A stretch of DNA of 64,000 nucleotides. Origin: Echinicola jeungdonensis (GTDB lineage: Bacteria > Bacteroidota > Bacteroidia > Cytophagales > Cyclobacteriaceae). Positions 36,877 to 48,611 of the stretch are shown here, piece after piece. Each line of letters starts with the position of its first letter. The first letter of the stretch is position 1. A model generated the notes under the pieces. The model ran no database searches. It was not told where the DNA came from and saw only the letters and a list, made by a program, of their open reading frames with translations. Where the stretch lies: assembly GCF_030409905.1 (NCBI RefSeq), contig NZ_JAUFQT010000002.1:62001-126000 (forward strand), given 5' to 3'. Made by a program: the position numbers and the translations under genes.

Positions 36877-39354
36877 ATGGATAAACAAATAACCCTTTTA
36901 TCAATTTTTATATTGCTTTGCCTGTCCTGTGGGCCTTCCGGAAAGGTGGACCAAAGCATCGAGGTTTCGGATGCCCATTTGCGGCTTTGGTATGATGAGC
37001 CTGCAGAACAATGGGTGGAAGCCTTACCGGTCGGAAATGGCCGATTAGGGGCGATGGTATTTGGCGACCCCGACAAGGAAACCATCCAACTCAATGAGAA
37101 TACCTTATATGCCGGACAACCTTATAGAAATGACAAGCCCGAGGCCAAAGAAGCTTTAGCAAAAGCCAGAAAGCTGATTTTTGAAGGGAAGTATGATGAA
37201 GCCCAGGGACTTATCGATCAGAAGTTTTTTAGTGGTGTAAATGGAATGCCTTATCAAACATTGGGAAACTTAAGGTTGGATTTTCCAAAGGAGGAAGCTG
37301 TTTCCGATTATTCCAGAGAGCTTAACCTGGAAACAGCCATAGCAACCACCCAGTATAAAAAGGGGGATACAAACTATGAAACCAAAGTGTTGTCTTCCTT
37401 TCCAGATCAGGTGATTGTGGCCCAAATAAGGGCGGATAAGGCGGGTGCCATCCAATTTTCAGCCACCATGAACCGCCCGGAGCAAATTGATCTGCACACC
37501 AATGGCAAGGATGAATTGATCCTGACAGGAATTTCCAGTGATCATGAAGGCATCAAAGGAGGTGTGGAATTTGAAGCCCGGGTGAAAATTGTCACTGAAG
37601 GTGGTGAAATAACTGCTAATGACAAAACTTTAGAAGTAAGCGGTGCGGATATGGCCACCTTGTACATTTCCATGGCTACCAACTTTGAAAACTACCGGGA
37701 TATTTCCGGGGATGCGACTGCAAAAGCCAATGCCTTTCTGGAAAAGGCTATTAACAAAGGTTTTGAGGATATTTTAAATGATCATGTGGCCGATTACCAA
37801 CAATACTTTAAGCGGGTGAGCCTTGATCTAGGGGAAACTGAGTCCGTAAATAAGCCCACAGATGATAGAATTGCTGAATTTTCACAGGGAATTGATCCGC
37901 AGCTAGTGGCCCTTTACTTTCAGTTTGGCCGTTACTTGTTGATTTCTTCCTCCCGTCCAGGAGGTCAACCGGCCAATTTACAGGGGATATGGGCAGATCA
38001 ACTCAAGCCTGCTTGGGATAGCAAGTACACGGTCAATATCAACACAGAAATGAACTATTGGCCTTCGGAGATCACCAACCTAACTGAGATGAATGAACCC
38101 TTGGTTCAAATGGTCAGAGAACTATCCCAAACAGGGAAGAAAACGGCTAGAGATATGTACGGAGCTTCAGGTTGGGTGATGCATCATAATACTGATATTT
38201 GGCGGATTACTGGACCAGTTGATGGGGCTTTTTGGGGACAGTGGCCTATGGGCGGTGCCTGGCTTTCCCAACATTTGTTTGAAAAATATGAATTTGCCGG
38301 TGACAAAGGATACTTGGAATCCGTTTACCCCATTCTCAAGGGATCGGCTGAATTTTATTTGGACTTTTTGGTTGAAGAGCCGGAAAAGGGCTGGTTAGTA
38401 GTGGTGCCTTCTGTATCACCTGAAAATGCACCTTCTTCCGATCATGGCGCATCGGTTTCCGCAGGAACCACTATGGACAACCAACTGGTTTTTGACATTT
38501 TCACCAAAACTGCACGTGCTGCCGAAATTTTGGGAGTTGACACAGAGCTAAGACAAAAAATTGACGAAAAGCTAGGGAAGTTGCCTCCGATGCAAATAGG
38601 AAGCTGGGGTCAGCTGCAGGAATGGATGTACGATTGGGACAATCCAGAAGATCATCACCGACACGTTTCACACCTATACGGATTATACCCTTCCAATCAG
38701 ATTTCTCCCTATCGTAGCCCAGAACTGTTCAGTGCTGCAAGAACATCTTTGGAAGCAAGGGGTGATGAATCAACAGGTTGGTCCATGGGCTGGAAAGTGA
38801 ATTTATGGGCCCGTTTACTGGATGGCAACCATGCCTTAAAGCTGATCCAAGACCAATTGTCCCCTTCAATCCAAGCGGATGGAAGGGAGAAAGGAGGAAC
38901 CTATCCCAATTTATTTGATGCCCATCCACCTTTTCAGATCGATGGGAATTTTGGCTGTGCAGCGGGAATTGCTGAAATGTTATTACAAAGCCATGATGGT
39001 GCTATTCATCTTTTGCCTGCTTTGCCCGATGCTTGGGAAGATGGTAAAGTGAGTGGTTTACGTGCCAGAGGTGGATTTGAAGTAGCGATGGAATGGAAGG
39101 AGAAAAAACCTCAGCAAGTAGTCATCAAGTCTGCGCTGGGAGGATTGTGCAGGATCCGGTCTTATTTTCCTCTGATTGGAAAGGGACTTAAACCAGCCAC
39201 TGGAAAAAACAGCAATCCGTTTTTTCAGACTCCCGAAGTAAAACCGGCTTTGGTTGCTTCTGAATCTACGTTAGTGCCACCCGTTTTGGATGAAATATAT
39301 GAATACGATTTGTCCACCAAAGCAGGCAAGGAATATGAACTTCAAGCTAAATGA
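36877..39354 (+). CDS. GH95 alpha-L-fucosidase/alpha-L-galactosidase lipoprotein
   Basis: The ATG at 36877 gives a lipoprotein leader ending CLSC; an upstream TTG at 36862 is less likely. The 825-residue protein has the GH95 plan: an N-terminal beta-domain with [30 protein letters not shown], a linker, an (alpha/alpha) barrel with [29 protein letters not shown] and PSVSPENAP, and [21 protein letters not shown] near the end. The NTEMNYWP and DGNFG motifs hold the Asn/Asp catalytic machinery of this inverting family. In complex xylans GH95 enzymes can remove alpha-L-galactose (known for gut Bacteroides); that fits this locus better than fucose (inference). Confidence 0.92.
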   Translation: MDKQITLLSIFILLCLSCGPSGKVDQSIEVSDAHLRLWYDEPAEQWVEALPVGNGRLGAMVFGDPDKETIQLNENTLYAGQPYRNDKPEAKEALAKARKLIFEGKYDEAQGLIDQKFFSGVNGMPYQTLGNLRLDFPKEEAVSDYSRELNLETAIATTQYKKGDTNYETKVLSSFPDQVIVAQIRADKAGAIQFSATMNRPEQIDLHTNGKDELILTGISSDHEGIKGGVEFEARVKIVTEGGEITANDKTLEVSGADMATLYISMATNFENYRDISGDATAKANAFLEKAINKGFEDILNDHVADYQQYFKRVSLDLGETESVNKPTDDRIAEFSQGIDPQLVALYFQFGRYLLISSSRPGGQPANLQGIWADQLKPAWDSKYTVNINTEMNYWPSEITNLTEMNEPLVQMVRELSQTGKKTARDMYGASGWVMHHNTDIWRITGPVDGAFWGQWPMGGAWLSQHLFEKYEFAGDKGYLESVYPILKGSAEFYLDFLVEEPEKGWLVVVPSVSPENAPSSDHGASVSAGTTMDNQLVFDIFTKTARAAEILGVDTELRQKIDEKLGKLPPMQIGSWGQLQEWMYDWDNPEDHHRHVSHLYGLYPSNQISPYRSPELFSAARTSLEARGDESTGWSMGWKVNLWARLLDGNHALKLIQDQLSPSIQADGREKGGTYPNLFDAHPPFQIDGNFGCAAGIAEMLLQSHDGAIHLLPALPDAWEDGKVSGLRARGGFEVAMEWKEKKPQQVVIKSALGGLCRIRSYFPLIGKGLKPATGKNSNPFFQTPEVKPALVASESTLVPPVLDEIYEYDLSTKAGKEYELQAK

Positions 39355-39372
39355 TCCTCATCAGATAGTAAC

Positions 39373-40791
39373 ATGCTAATACTGATCATGCGATATAATA
39401 AAAATAGGCCGAATAGGAAGGAGCTTTTGCTAATGGCATCAATCCTGGTTTTGAATGTCTTGTCACTGATGGACAATGGACTTCAGGCCCAAGGTTTGGA
39501 CCGCGATAGCCTTAATAGGCAGACCCAGCTGGACTACGAAGAGATGAAACAAAAGCTGGGACTTAAAGCTGAAATGCGTCCAGGCCCTTCCGGAGATCTC
39601 AGTGCACCTAATGCAGCAAATACTGATGAATCTAAAGTGAGGAAATATACTTTGCCAGATCCTTTGGTGTCAAATGAGGGGGACCTGATTACATCAGATG
39701 ATGCTTGGTGGAAGATAAGAAGACCCCAAATCCTCAAGTATTTGAAAACGGAAATGTATGGAGCTCTTCCAGATATCTTGCCTTCTGTGACCTGGCAGGT
39801 GGTTGCTGAGAATGATACAGTAATTGCAAACTATCCGGTAACCGAGAAGTTGCTTATCGGTAAAGTGGACAATGCTTCCTTTCCCGAAATAGATGTGGAG
39901 ATTGAACTTCTGGTGGGAATACCTACAGCAGCTGCCAAAGCAGTACCGGTTGTAATGGAGTTTGGGTTTATCCGCTGGCCATTTGGCAGTCCTCCTGCGG
40001 AGCCTAATAGTTATTTTATTTCTCCTTATGAACCTCGCTGGAAACAGCAACTACTTACCAAAGGATGGGGATACGCTATTCTGGTTCCTTCCAGCATTCA
40101 GGCTGACCACGGAGCAGGGTTAAGGTCAGGTATCATAGGATTGGCCAACAAGGGCAAATTCCGGAACCCAAAACAATGGGGAGCCTTAAGGGCTTGGGCA
40201 TGGGGAGCCAGCAGGGCCATGGATTATTTCGAGTCAGATCCTGTTGTAGATGCTTCCAGAATCGGTATTGAAGGAACTTCACGATATGGGAAAGCAGCAT
40301 TGGTTACCATGGCATTTGACGACCGGTTTGCGCTTGGGTTTATAGGCTCTTCCGGAGCAGGTGGTGCATCAATCCTGAGAAGGAACTTTGGTGAGCAGGT
40401 AGAAAACTTGGCCTCATCGGCTGAATACCATTGGTTTTGTGGGAATTTCCTGAAATATGCCAGTGACCTTACCGTGGACGATCTTCCAATAGATGCCCAT
40501 TCCTTAGTGGCGCTTTGTGCACCAAGGCCTGTGTTTATAAGTGCAGGTTCGCCTTTTATAGAAGGACAGTGGGTGGATGCCAAAGGAATGTTTTTGAGCG
40601 GAGTCCATGCAAGTCCTGTTTATGAGCTTTTGGGGAAGAAAGGATTTACCTCTTCGGATTTTCCGGAAATGGGCACTTCAATGACTGAAGGGGAGATTGC
40701 ATTCAGGCAACACGCAGGAGGCCATTCCACTGGCCCCAACTGGAGCACTTGGATCGCTTGGGCCTCCCGTTATTGGAATCAATTTAAATAA
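39373..40791 (+). CDS. CE15 glucuronoyl esterase, secreted
   Basis: Glucuronoyl esterases cut the ester between 4-O-methyl-glucuronic acid of xylan and lignin alcohols. This 472-residue protein has a signal-anchor-like leader (about 19-40, LQAQ; an ATG at 39388 is an alternative start) and the CE15 alpha/beta-hydrolase signature IGIEGTSRYGKAAL with nucleophile Ser303. It also has HSLVALCAPRPVFISAGSP and the catalytic His447 in FRQHAGGHS. The WGALRAWAWGASRAMDYFE helix before the nucleophile is also typical. It is embedded between GH95 and a GH43 gene, and works with GH115 and the ferulate-type esterases to open lignified glucuronoxylan. Confidence 0.93.
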   Translation: MLILIMRYNKNRPNRKELLLMASILVLNVLSLMDNGLQAQGLDRDSLNRQTQLDYEEMKQKLGLKAEMRPGPSGDLSAPNAANTDESKVRKYTLPDPLVSNEGDLITSDDAWWKIRRPQILKYLKTEMYGALPDILPSVTWQVVAENDTVIANYPVTEKLLIGKVDNASFPEIDVEIELLVGIPTAAAKAVPVVMEFGFIRWPFGSPPAEPNSYFISPYEPRWKQQLLTKGWGYAILVPSSIQADHGAGLRSGIIGLANKGKFRNPKQWGALRAWAWGASRAMDYFESDPVVDASRIGIEGTSRYGKAALVTMAFDDRFALGFIGSSGAGGASILRRNFGEQVENLASSAEYHWFCGNFLKYASDLTVDDLPIDAHSLVALCAPRPVFISAGSPFIEGQWVDAKGMFLSGVHASPVYELLGKKGFTSSDFPEMGTSMTEGEIAFRQHAGGHSTGPNWSTWIAWASRYWNQFK

Positions 40792-40818
40792 AGAAATAAT
40801 ATTTTAAGCAAATAAAAA

Positions 40819-41778
40819 ATGAAACAGATATTCCGCTTAACCTTTCTTTTTTGTGTTGTAGTGTTGGGGAAATCTTATGGCCAGAACCCTATCATCCGTG
40901 AGGTTTTTACGGCAGACCCGGCACCGATTGTCTATAATGATACGGTCTTTTTATATACCAGCCATGATACAGCAAGTGTAGATGCTACCAATTACCAAAT
41001 GAAAGATTGGTTGGTTTTTTCTTCCACTGATATGGTTAACTGGACCAATCATGGGGCTCCACTTTCTCCAAAGTCTTTCTCATGGGCCACGGGTGATGCA
41101 TATGCGGCCCATTGTATTGAAAGAGATGGTAAGTTTTACTGGTATGTATCCACTTTTCATAAAAAGGATGAAAATAGTGGCGGCGGTGCGGCCATAGGAG
41201 TGGCAGTTGCTGACAGTCCTACAGGCCCTTTTAAGGATGCTTTAGGAAAGGCTTTGATTGTTAATGAAATGACTACTGATAACGAACATGGTTGGGATGA
41301 TATTGACCCGGCAGTTTTTATTGATGATGATGGTCAGGCTTATCTCTATTGGGGCAACGGAAGCTGTAAATGGGCCAAGCTCAAAGACAATATGGTCGAA
41401 TTGGACGGTCCTATTCACCACTTTAAACCAAAGCATTTTATAGAAGGCCCTTGGGTATACAAAAGGAAAGACCTGTATTACTTAGTATATGCAAGTGCCG
41501 GTACCCAACCTGAAATGATAGAATACTGTACCGCTTCAAATCCTGAAGGGCCTTGGACCTATCAAGGGATAATTATGGACAATGTCCCCAATAGTTTTAC
41601 GGTTCATCCTGGGATTGTGAGTTATAAGGGGAAGGATTATTTCTTTTACCATAATGGGGTGTTGCCTACAGGAGGAAGTTATCGACGTTCGATCTGTGTA
41701 GACTATATGCACTACAACCCAGATGGCACCATTCAAAAAGTGAAGCAAACTCAACAAGGGGTAATGTCGGCAAATTAA
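40819..41778 (+). CDS. Single-domain GH43 arabinofuranosidase-like enzyme
   Basis: This 319-residue secreted protein (leader ending SYGQ) is just the GH43 propeller: VFTADPAPIVYNDTVFLYTSHD (base Asp), [19 protein letters not shown] (modulator Asp) and FIEGPWVYKRKDLYYLVYAS (acid Glu). It closely resembles the catalytic parts of the GH43 proteins at 47023, 50559 and 51934 but stops at the point where they continue into a CBM6-like module. The stop is clean and 24 bases before the next start, so it looks like a natural single-domain paralogue or an old truncation. Activity is probably arabinofuranosidase on arabinoxylan (family inference). Confidence 0.88.
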   Translation: MKQIFRLTFLFCVVVLGKSYGQNPIIREVFTADPAPIVYNDTVFLYTSHDTASVDATNYQMKDWLVFSSTDMVNWTNHGAPLSPKSFSWATGDAYAAHCIERDGKFYWYVSTFHKKDENSGGGAAIGVAVADSPTGPFKDALGKALIVNEMTTDNEHGWDDIDPAVFIDDDGQAYLYWGNGSCKWAKLKDNMVELDGPIHHFKPKHFIEGPWVYKRKDLYYLVYASAGTQPEMIEYCTASNPEGPWTYQGIIMDNVPNSFTVHPGIVSYKGKDYFFYHNGVLPTGGSYRRSICVDYMHYNPDGTIQKVKQTQQGVMSAN

Positions 41779-41802
41779 TCATTGAAGCAAACGATCAAAC
41801 CA

Positions 41803-44587
<2,785 letters not shown>

Positions 44588-44756
44588 GGAGTATGAAAGG
44601 CTGATCAAGAACCTGGTTTGAAATACATGAATCACGAAAAATTGAATAATAAGCTTTTAATATTGGCCCTTTGGTTTCAATTGTCTTATCTGAATTTCCC
44701 TCAATACAAAAGCTGAATTCCTCAAGAGTGAATATTAAAATGGATAATAAAGACAA

Positions 44757-46712
44757 ATGTTAAGTAATTACTTAAAAACTTATAAAATGGTAAGGACGGG
44801 TATGGTTATCCTGTTTGCTCTTGTGTCTTTTTTCGCAACTGCACAAAAGTTTTCCATAACCTCTCCAAACCAGAAAATTAAAGTAAGAATATTTCAACAC
44901 CTGAATGGAGGAGAGGGTAGCTGGTACTTAAAGGTCAACTATCAAGTTAATGATCAGTTCATAGAAATTATTCCCCAGATTGACCTTGGACTGAAAAGGA
45001 GTGATCAGGATTTTTCAAAAGATCTAAAGTTGATTAAGAAAAGTGCCATTCACACCATAAAGGAGGATTACAATGCCATTCATGGTAAACGTCTACACCG
45101 AACTAACTCGGCTAATGAGGGGATAGTTTTTTTTGAAAATGCTGAAGGGGCCAAAATGAATGTGGTCATTAGGGCATATGATGATGGAGTGGCATTTCAA
45201 TATGACTTTCCAGATAAGGAAGGCACTTTCGTGGTAATGGAGGAGCTTACTTCATATACTATTCCGGATAGTACAACCCGCTGGCTGGAGAAGTTTAATC
45301 CTGCGAATGAAGGTTACTATCGCAAGATGAAGGATGGACAGCTACAGCAAGATTGGGCATATCCGGCCCTTTTTCAGACAACTGATAGTACCGCTTACTA
45401 TTTGATCCATGAGGCGGGACTTGGAAGGAGTTATTGTGGTACCAAACTTAGTAATCAAGCAAGAGGTAATCAATATAAACTGACATTTCCAGATGAATGG
45501 AATGGAAGAGGACAGGGAGACCGGGAGCCCACGGTTACACTTCCGTGGAAATCCCCGTGGAGAGTGATTGTGATTGGTAGTCTTGCTGATATTGTAGAGT
45601 CCACATTAGTGGATGATGTTTCACCACCTTCGGTAGTGCAAAAAACCGATTGGATTCAGCCTGGAAAAGTTTCTTGGAATTATTGGTCGCATAACCACGG
45701 CACAAAAGATTATAAGGTGGTTTGTGATTTTGCTGATTTGGCCGCCAGAATGGAATGGCCTTATACACTATTGGATTGGGAATGGGACGCCATGGGTAAT
45801 GGAGGCAAGCTTGAAGATGCCTTGAATTATATTCATTCTTTGGGAGTAAAGCCACTGATTTGGTACAATTCAGGAGGTGACCACACTTGGGTTGAAGCTA
45901 CCCCCAAAGACCGAATGCTTACCCATGAAAACCGGGCAAAAGAATTTTCTAAGCTCAAGGAAATGGGAATAGTGGGGGTGAAGGTGGATTTCTTCGAAAG
46001 TGAAAAGCAGGACATGATCAACTATTATCTGGACATTATTGAAGATGCTGCTGAACATGAGATCATGGTATATTTTCATGGATGTCTCGTGCCGAGGGGC
46101 TGGGGTAGAACTTATCCCCACCTGATGACTTACGAAGGGGTCAGAGGTGCTGAATGGTACAATAATGTGCCAGATTTCACCTATGAGGCGCCAGAACATA
46201 ATACCATCCTTCCATTTACTAGAAATGTAGTAGGCTCGATGGACTATACACCGATTACTTTTACCAATTCCCAACATCCCCACATTACCTCATATGGCCA
46301 TGAACTGGCACTGGGAGTATTGTTTGAGTCAGCATTGCAGCATATGGCAGATCGACCTGATGGATACGATGAACTGCCTGACGCTGCCAAAACCTTACTT
46401 ATGGATTTACCTGTGGTTTGGGATGAAACTAAATTACTTGATGGGTATCCTGGACGAGATGTCATTATGGCCAGAGAAAGAGGAGGGGTCTGGTACATTG
46501 GGGGAATCAATGCCGAGAATAGAGAAAAACGAAAGAACATTGACCTTGATTTTTTACCCAATGGGATATCCTATAAGCTGACGCTAATTGCTGATGGTGA
46601 TCATGACAAGGCATTGTCTACACAATATATGGTTGTGGAGCATGCTGATAAAATCCAGGTTAAGATGCTCCCAAGAGGTGGTTTTACGGCCTTGCTGAAA
46701 CCGTTGAATTAA
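44757..46712 (+). CDS. GH97 retaining alpha-glycosidase (alpha-galactosidase type)
   Basis: This 651-residue secreted enzyme may start at 44757 or at the ATG at 44787, which leads straight into the signal peptide ending FATAQ. GH97 layout: N-terminal beta-sandwich (about 30-290, SPNQKIKVRIFQ), a barrel with TLLDWEWDAMGN, GVKVDFFESEKQDM (Asp411), MVYFHGCLVPRGWGRTYPH and TYEGVRGAEWYNN (Glu460), and a C-terminal beta-domain. An Asp in KVDFF is the nucleophile of the retaining branch of GH97, known for alpha-galactosidases, in contrast to inverting SusB. Calcium-dependent activity is usual for the family. In this locus it may release alpha-linked galactose or another sugar from xylan side chains. 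Confidence 0.9.
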   Translation: MLSNYLKTYKMVRTGMVILFALVSFFATAQKFSITSPNQKIKVRIFQHLNGGEGSWYLKVNYQVNDQFIEIIPQIDLGLKRSDQDFSKDLKLIKKSAIHTIKEDYNAIHGKRLHRTNSANEGIVFFENAEGAKMNVVIRAYDDGVAFQYDFPDKEGTFVVMEELTSYTIPDSTTRWLEKFNPANEGYYRKMKDGQLQQDWAYPALFQTTDSTAYYLIHEAGLGRSYCGTKLSNQARGNQYKLTFPDEWNGRGQGDREPTVTLPWKSPWRVIVIGSLADIVESTLVDDVSPPSVVQKTDWIQPGKVSWNYWSHNHGTKDYKVVCDFADLAARMEWPYTLLDWEWDAMGNGGKLEDALNYIHSLGVKPLIWYNSGGDHTWVEATPKDRMLTHENRAKEFSKLKEMGIVGVKVDFFESEKQDMINYYLDIIEDAAEHEIMVYFHGCLVPRGWGRTYPHLMTYEGVRGAEWYNNVPDFTYEAPEHNTILPFTRNVVGSMDYTPITFTNSQHPHITSYGHELALGVLFESALQHMADRPDGYDELPDAAKTLLMDLPVVWDETKLLDGYPGRDVIMARERGGVWYIGGINAENREKRKNIDLDFLPNGISYKLTLIADGDHDKALSTQYMVVEHADKIQVKMLPRGGFTALLKPLN

Positions 46713-46736
46713 CAATTTGAAACCATAATAAAGACC

Positions 46737-47000
46737 ATGAGAAGTATACCTTTCTTTTTAACCTTAATAACACTAATTGCTTCATGTGGGCAAAAGCCTG
46801 GCAAATATCAATTATTTGATGAACGCCTAACCATTGAGTTGGATGAAGGTTTAAGAGAAAAGCCAGGCAGCAGAAAAATGGTTGCTGACTCGGTAATGGG
46901 GGAACCCTGCTTTTTGACCGAGCAAACTTTCAGAATCACTTGGGTGGATCAGCAAGGCACTGATACAGAAACGAGCTTACTGACTTATAAGGGAGCTTAG
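46737..47000 (+). CDS. Small lipoprotein of unknown function
   Basis: An 87-residue protein with a clear lipoprotein leader (FLTLITLIASC, Cys about residue 17) lies in the 310-base gap between GH97 and GH43, with 24- and 22-base spacers. The mature part is short, charged and contains one further Cys (GEPCFLTEQTFRITWVDQQG). No family was recognised. Its placement in a tight operon and its leader support a real gene; it could be a small accessory or the remains of a larger protein. Confidence 0.6.
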   Translation: MRSIPFFLTLITLIASCGQKPGKYQLFDERLTIELDEGLREKPGSRKMVADSVMGEPCFLTEQTFRITWVDQQGTDTETSLLTYKGA

Positions 47001-47022
47001 ACAATAATAGCTAAATAAATTA

Positions 47023-48363
47023 ATGATGATTAGATTTAAAATTTTCGCTACAATTTTTATTTGGAATGTATTGGCATTTACAGGCTTGGCTCAGGAGTCG
47101 ATTAAACAAAAGCCAATTATTCAAAGCAAATTTACAGCTGATCCAGCACCTATGGTTTATAATGATACGGTATTTTTATACACCTCCCATGACGAAGATG
47201 ATGCTGAAGGTTTCAAAATGCTTGATTGGTTGCTTTACACCACTACAGACATGGTCAATTGGACCGAACATGGAGCTGTGGCTTCACTGAAGGATTTCTC
47301 TTGGGCAAGACAGGATAATGGAGCGTGGGCGGTCCAATGTATTGAGAGGAATGGGAAATTTTATCTTTATTGCCCGATGCATGGGGGAGGAATAGGGGTG
47401 TTGGTGTCGGATAATCCCTATGGTCCATTTAAAGATCCACTTGGGAAAAGATTGATTGAAACTGACCATATCTGGAATGATATCGACCCTTCTCCATTTA
47501 TCGATGATGATGGACAAGCATACCTCTACTGGGGTAATCCCGATATATATTATGTAAAACTTAATGAGGATATGATTTCCTATTCGGGTGGGGTCATTAA
47601 GGAACCTTCCAAGCCTGATAATTATCAAGAAGGCCCTTGGGTATGGAAACGTAACGGCCATTATTATATGGCTTATGCCTCTACTTGTTGCCCAGAGGGC
47701 ATAGGTTATGCAATGAGCGATTCACCTTCAGGCCCTTGGGAATATAAGGGTATGATTATGGATGCTTCTGAAAAAACAAGAGGTAACCATCCAGGGATCA
47801 TTGATTATAAGGGTGAATCCTATGTTTTCGGACATAGTTATGACCTGCTCAAGCATGAAACTTCGACATTCTATGAGAGGAGGTCAGTGGATTTGGATGA
47901 GATGCAATACAATGCGGACGGAACTATAAGGAACCGCCATTATTGGTCAATAGAGGGGCCTGATCAGGTCGTTTCTTTTAATCCTTTTCATTGGGTAGAA
48001 GCGGAGACTATGGCCTGGAGCAAAGGAGTGAAATCGAAAAAAGATACCTTAACAGGTGTTTTTGTGAGCCAGATCCATAATGGGGATTTCATACAAGTAA
48101 GTGGGGTTGATTTTGCTGAGGGAGCGATGAAGTTTGAAGCAAATGTGGCTCCTCTTCTGGGGGGGCAGGTAGATATCCGGTTGGATGATAAGGATGGAAC
48201 CCTTATTGGTGTCTGCGAAATCGAAAATACTGGGGGGGAGAATGTGTGGAATACTTTTGAAACAAAAGTGGAAAAGATAACCGGTGTGCATGACTTATTT
48301 TTCGTGTTTCGTGGAAGAGAAGGGGAACTATTCAAGTTCGATTCATGGAGGTTCATCAAGTGA
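47023..48363 (+). CDS. GH43 arabinofuranosidase-like enzyme with CBM6-like module (copy A)
   Basis: This 446-residue secreted protein has a leader ending LAQ and a GH43 domain (about 28-315) with [44 protein letters not shown] and YQEGPWVWKRNGHYYMAYAS. A C-terminal CBM6-like module follows (about 322-446: FHWVEAETMAWSKGVK, FIQVSGVDFAEG, VHDLFFVFRG, KFDSWRF). The full arrangement matches GH43-CBM6 arabinoxylan arabinofuranohydrolases known from Firmicutes and Bacteroidetes. It pairs with the upstream GH97, and the same GH97-GH43 pair recurs at 48612-51920. The SPF in place of AVF at the modulator strand is a small difference from its paralogues. Confidence 0.9.
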   Translation: MMIRFKIFATIFIWNVLAFTGLAQESIKQKPIIQSKFTADPAPMVYNDTVFLYTSHDEDDAEGFKMLDWLLYTTTDMVNWTEHGAVASLKDFSWARQDNGAWAVQCIERNGKFYLYCPMHGGGIGVLVSDNPYGPFKDPLGKRLIETDHIWNDIDPSPFIDDDGQAYLYWGNPDIYYVKLNEDMISYSGGVIKEPSKPDNYQEGPWVWKRNGHYYMAYASTCCPEGIGYAMSDSPSGPWEYKGMIMDASEKTRGNHPGIIDYKGESYVFGHSYDLLKHETSTFYERRSVDLDEMQYNADGTIRNRHYWSIEGPDQVVSFNPFHWVEAETMAWSKGVKSKKDTLTGVFVSQIHNGDFIQVSGVDFAEGAMKFEANVAPLLGGQVDIRLDDKDGTLIGVCEIENTGGENVWNTFETKVEKITGVHDLFFVFRGREGELFKFDSWRFIK

Positions 48364-48611
48364 GGATTTATATACATTGTAAATTTTTGGGTTTAGTGGC
48401 TACCTTCTTTCTGCTAAGTTAGGTGAAATGAGAAAGGCTTATACCGAACCTGTTGAGGGCAAGGTCAATAGGTATTGATTCAATGAAAACTTGAGATTTA
48501 ATTGTTGGGAACCAAATAGTTGAAAATAATGAAAAGTTCCTGATAGAACTAAATAATAATGATCTTTCCTACAGGAATAATAACATTAATTTAAAAAATA
48601 ATCCTAATAAT

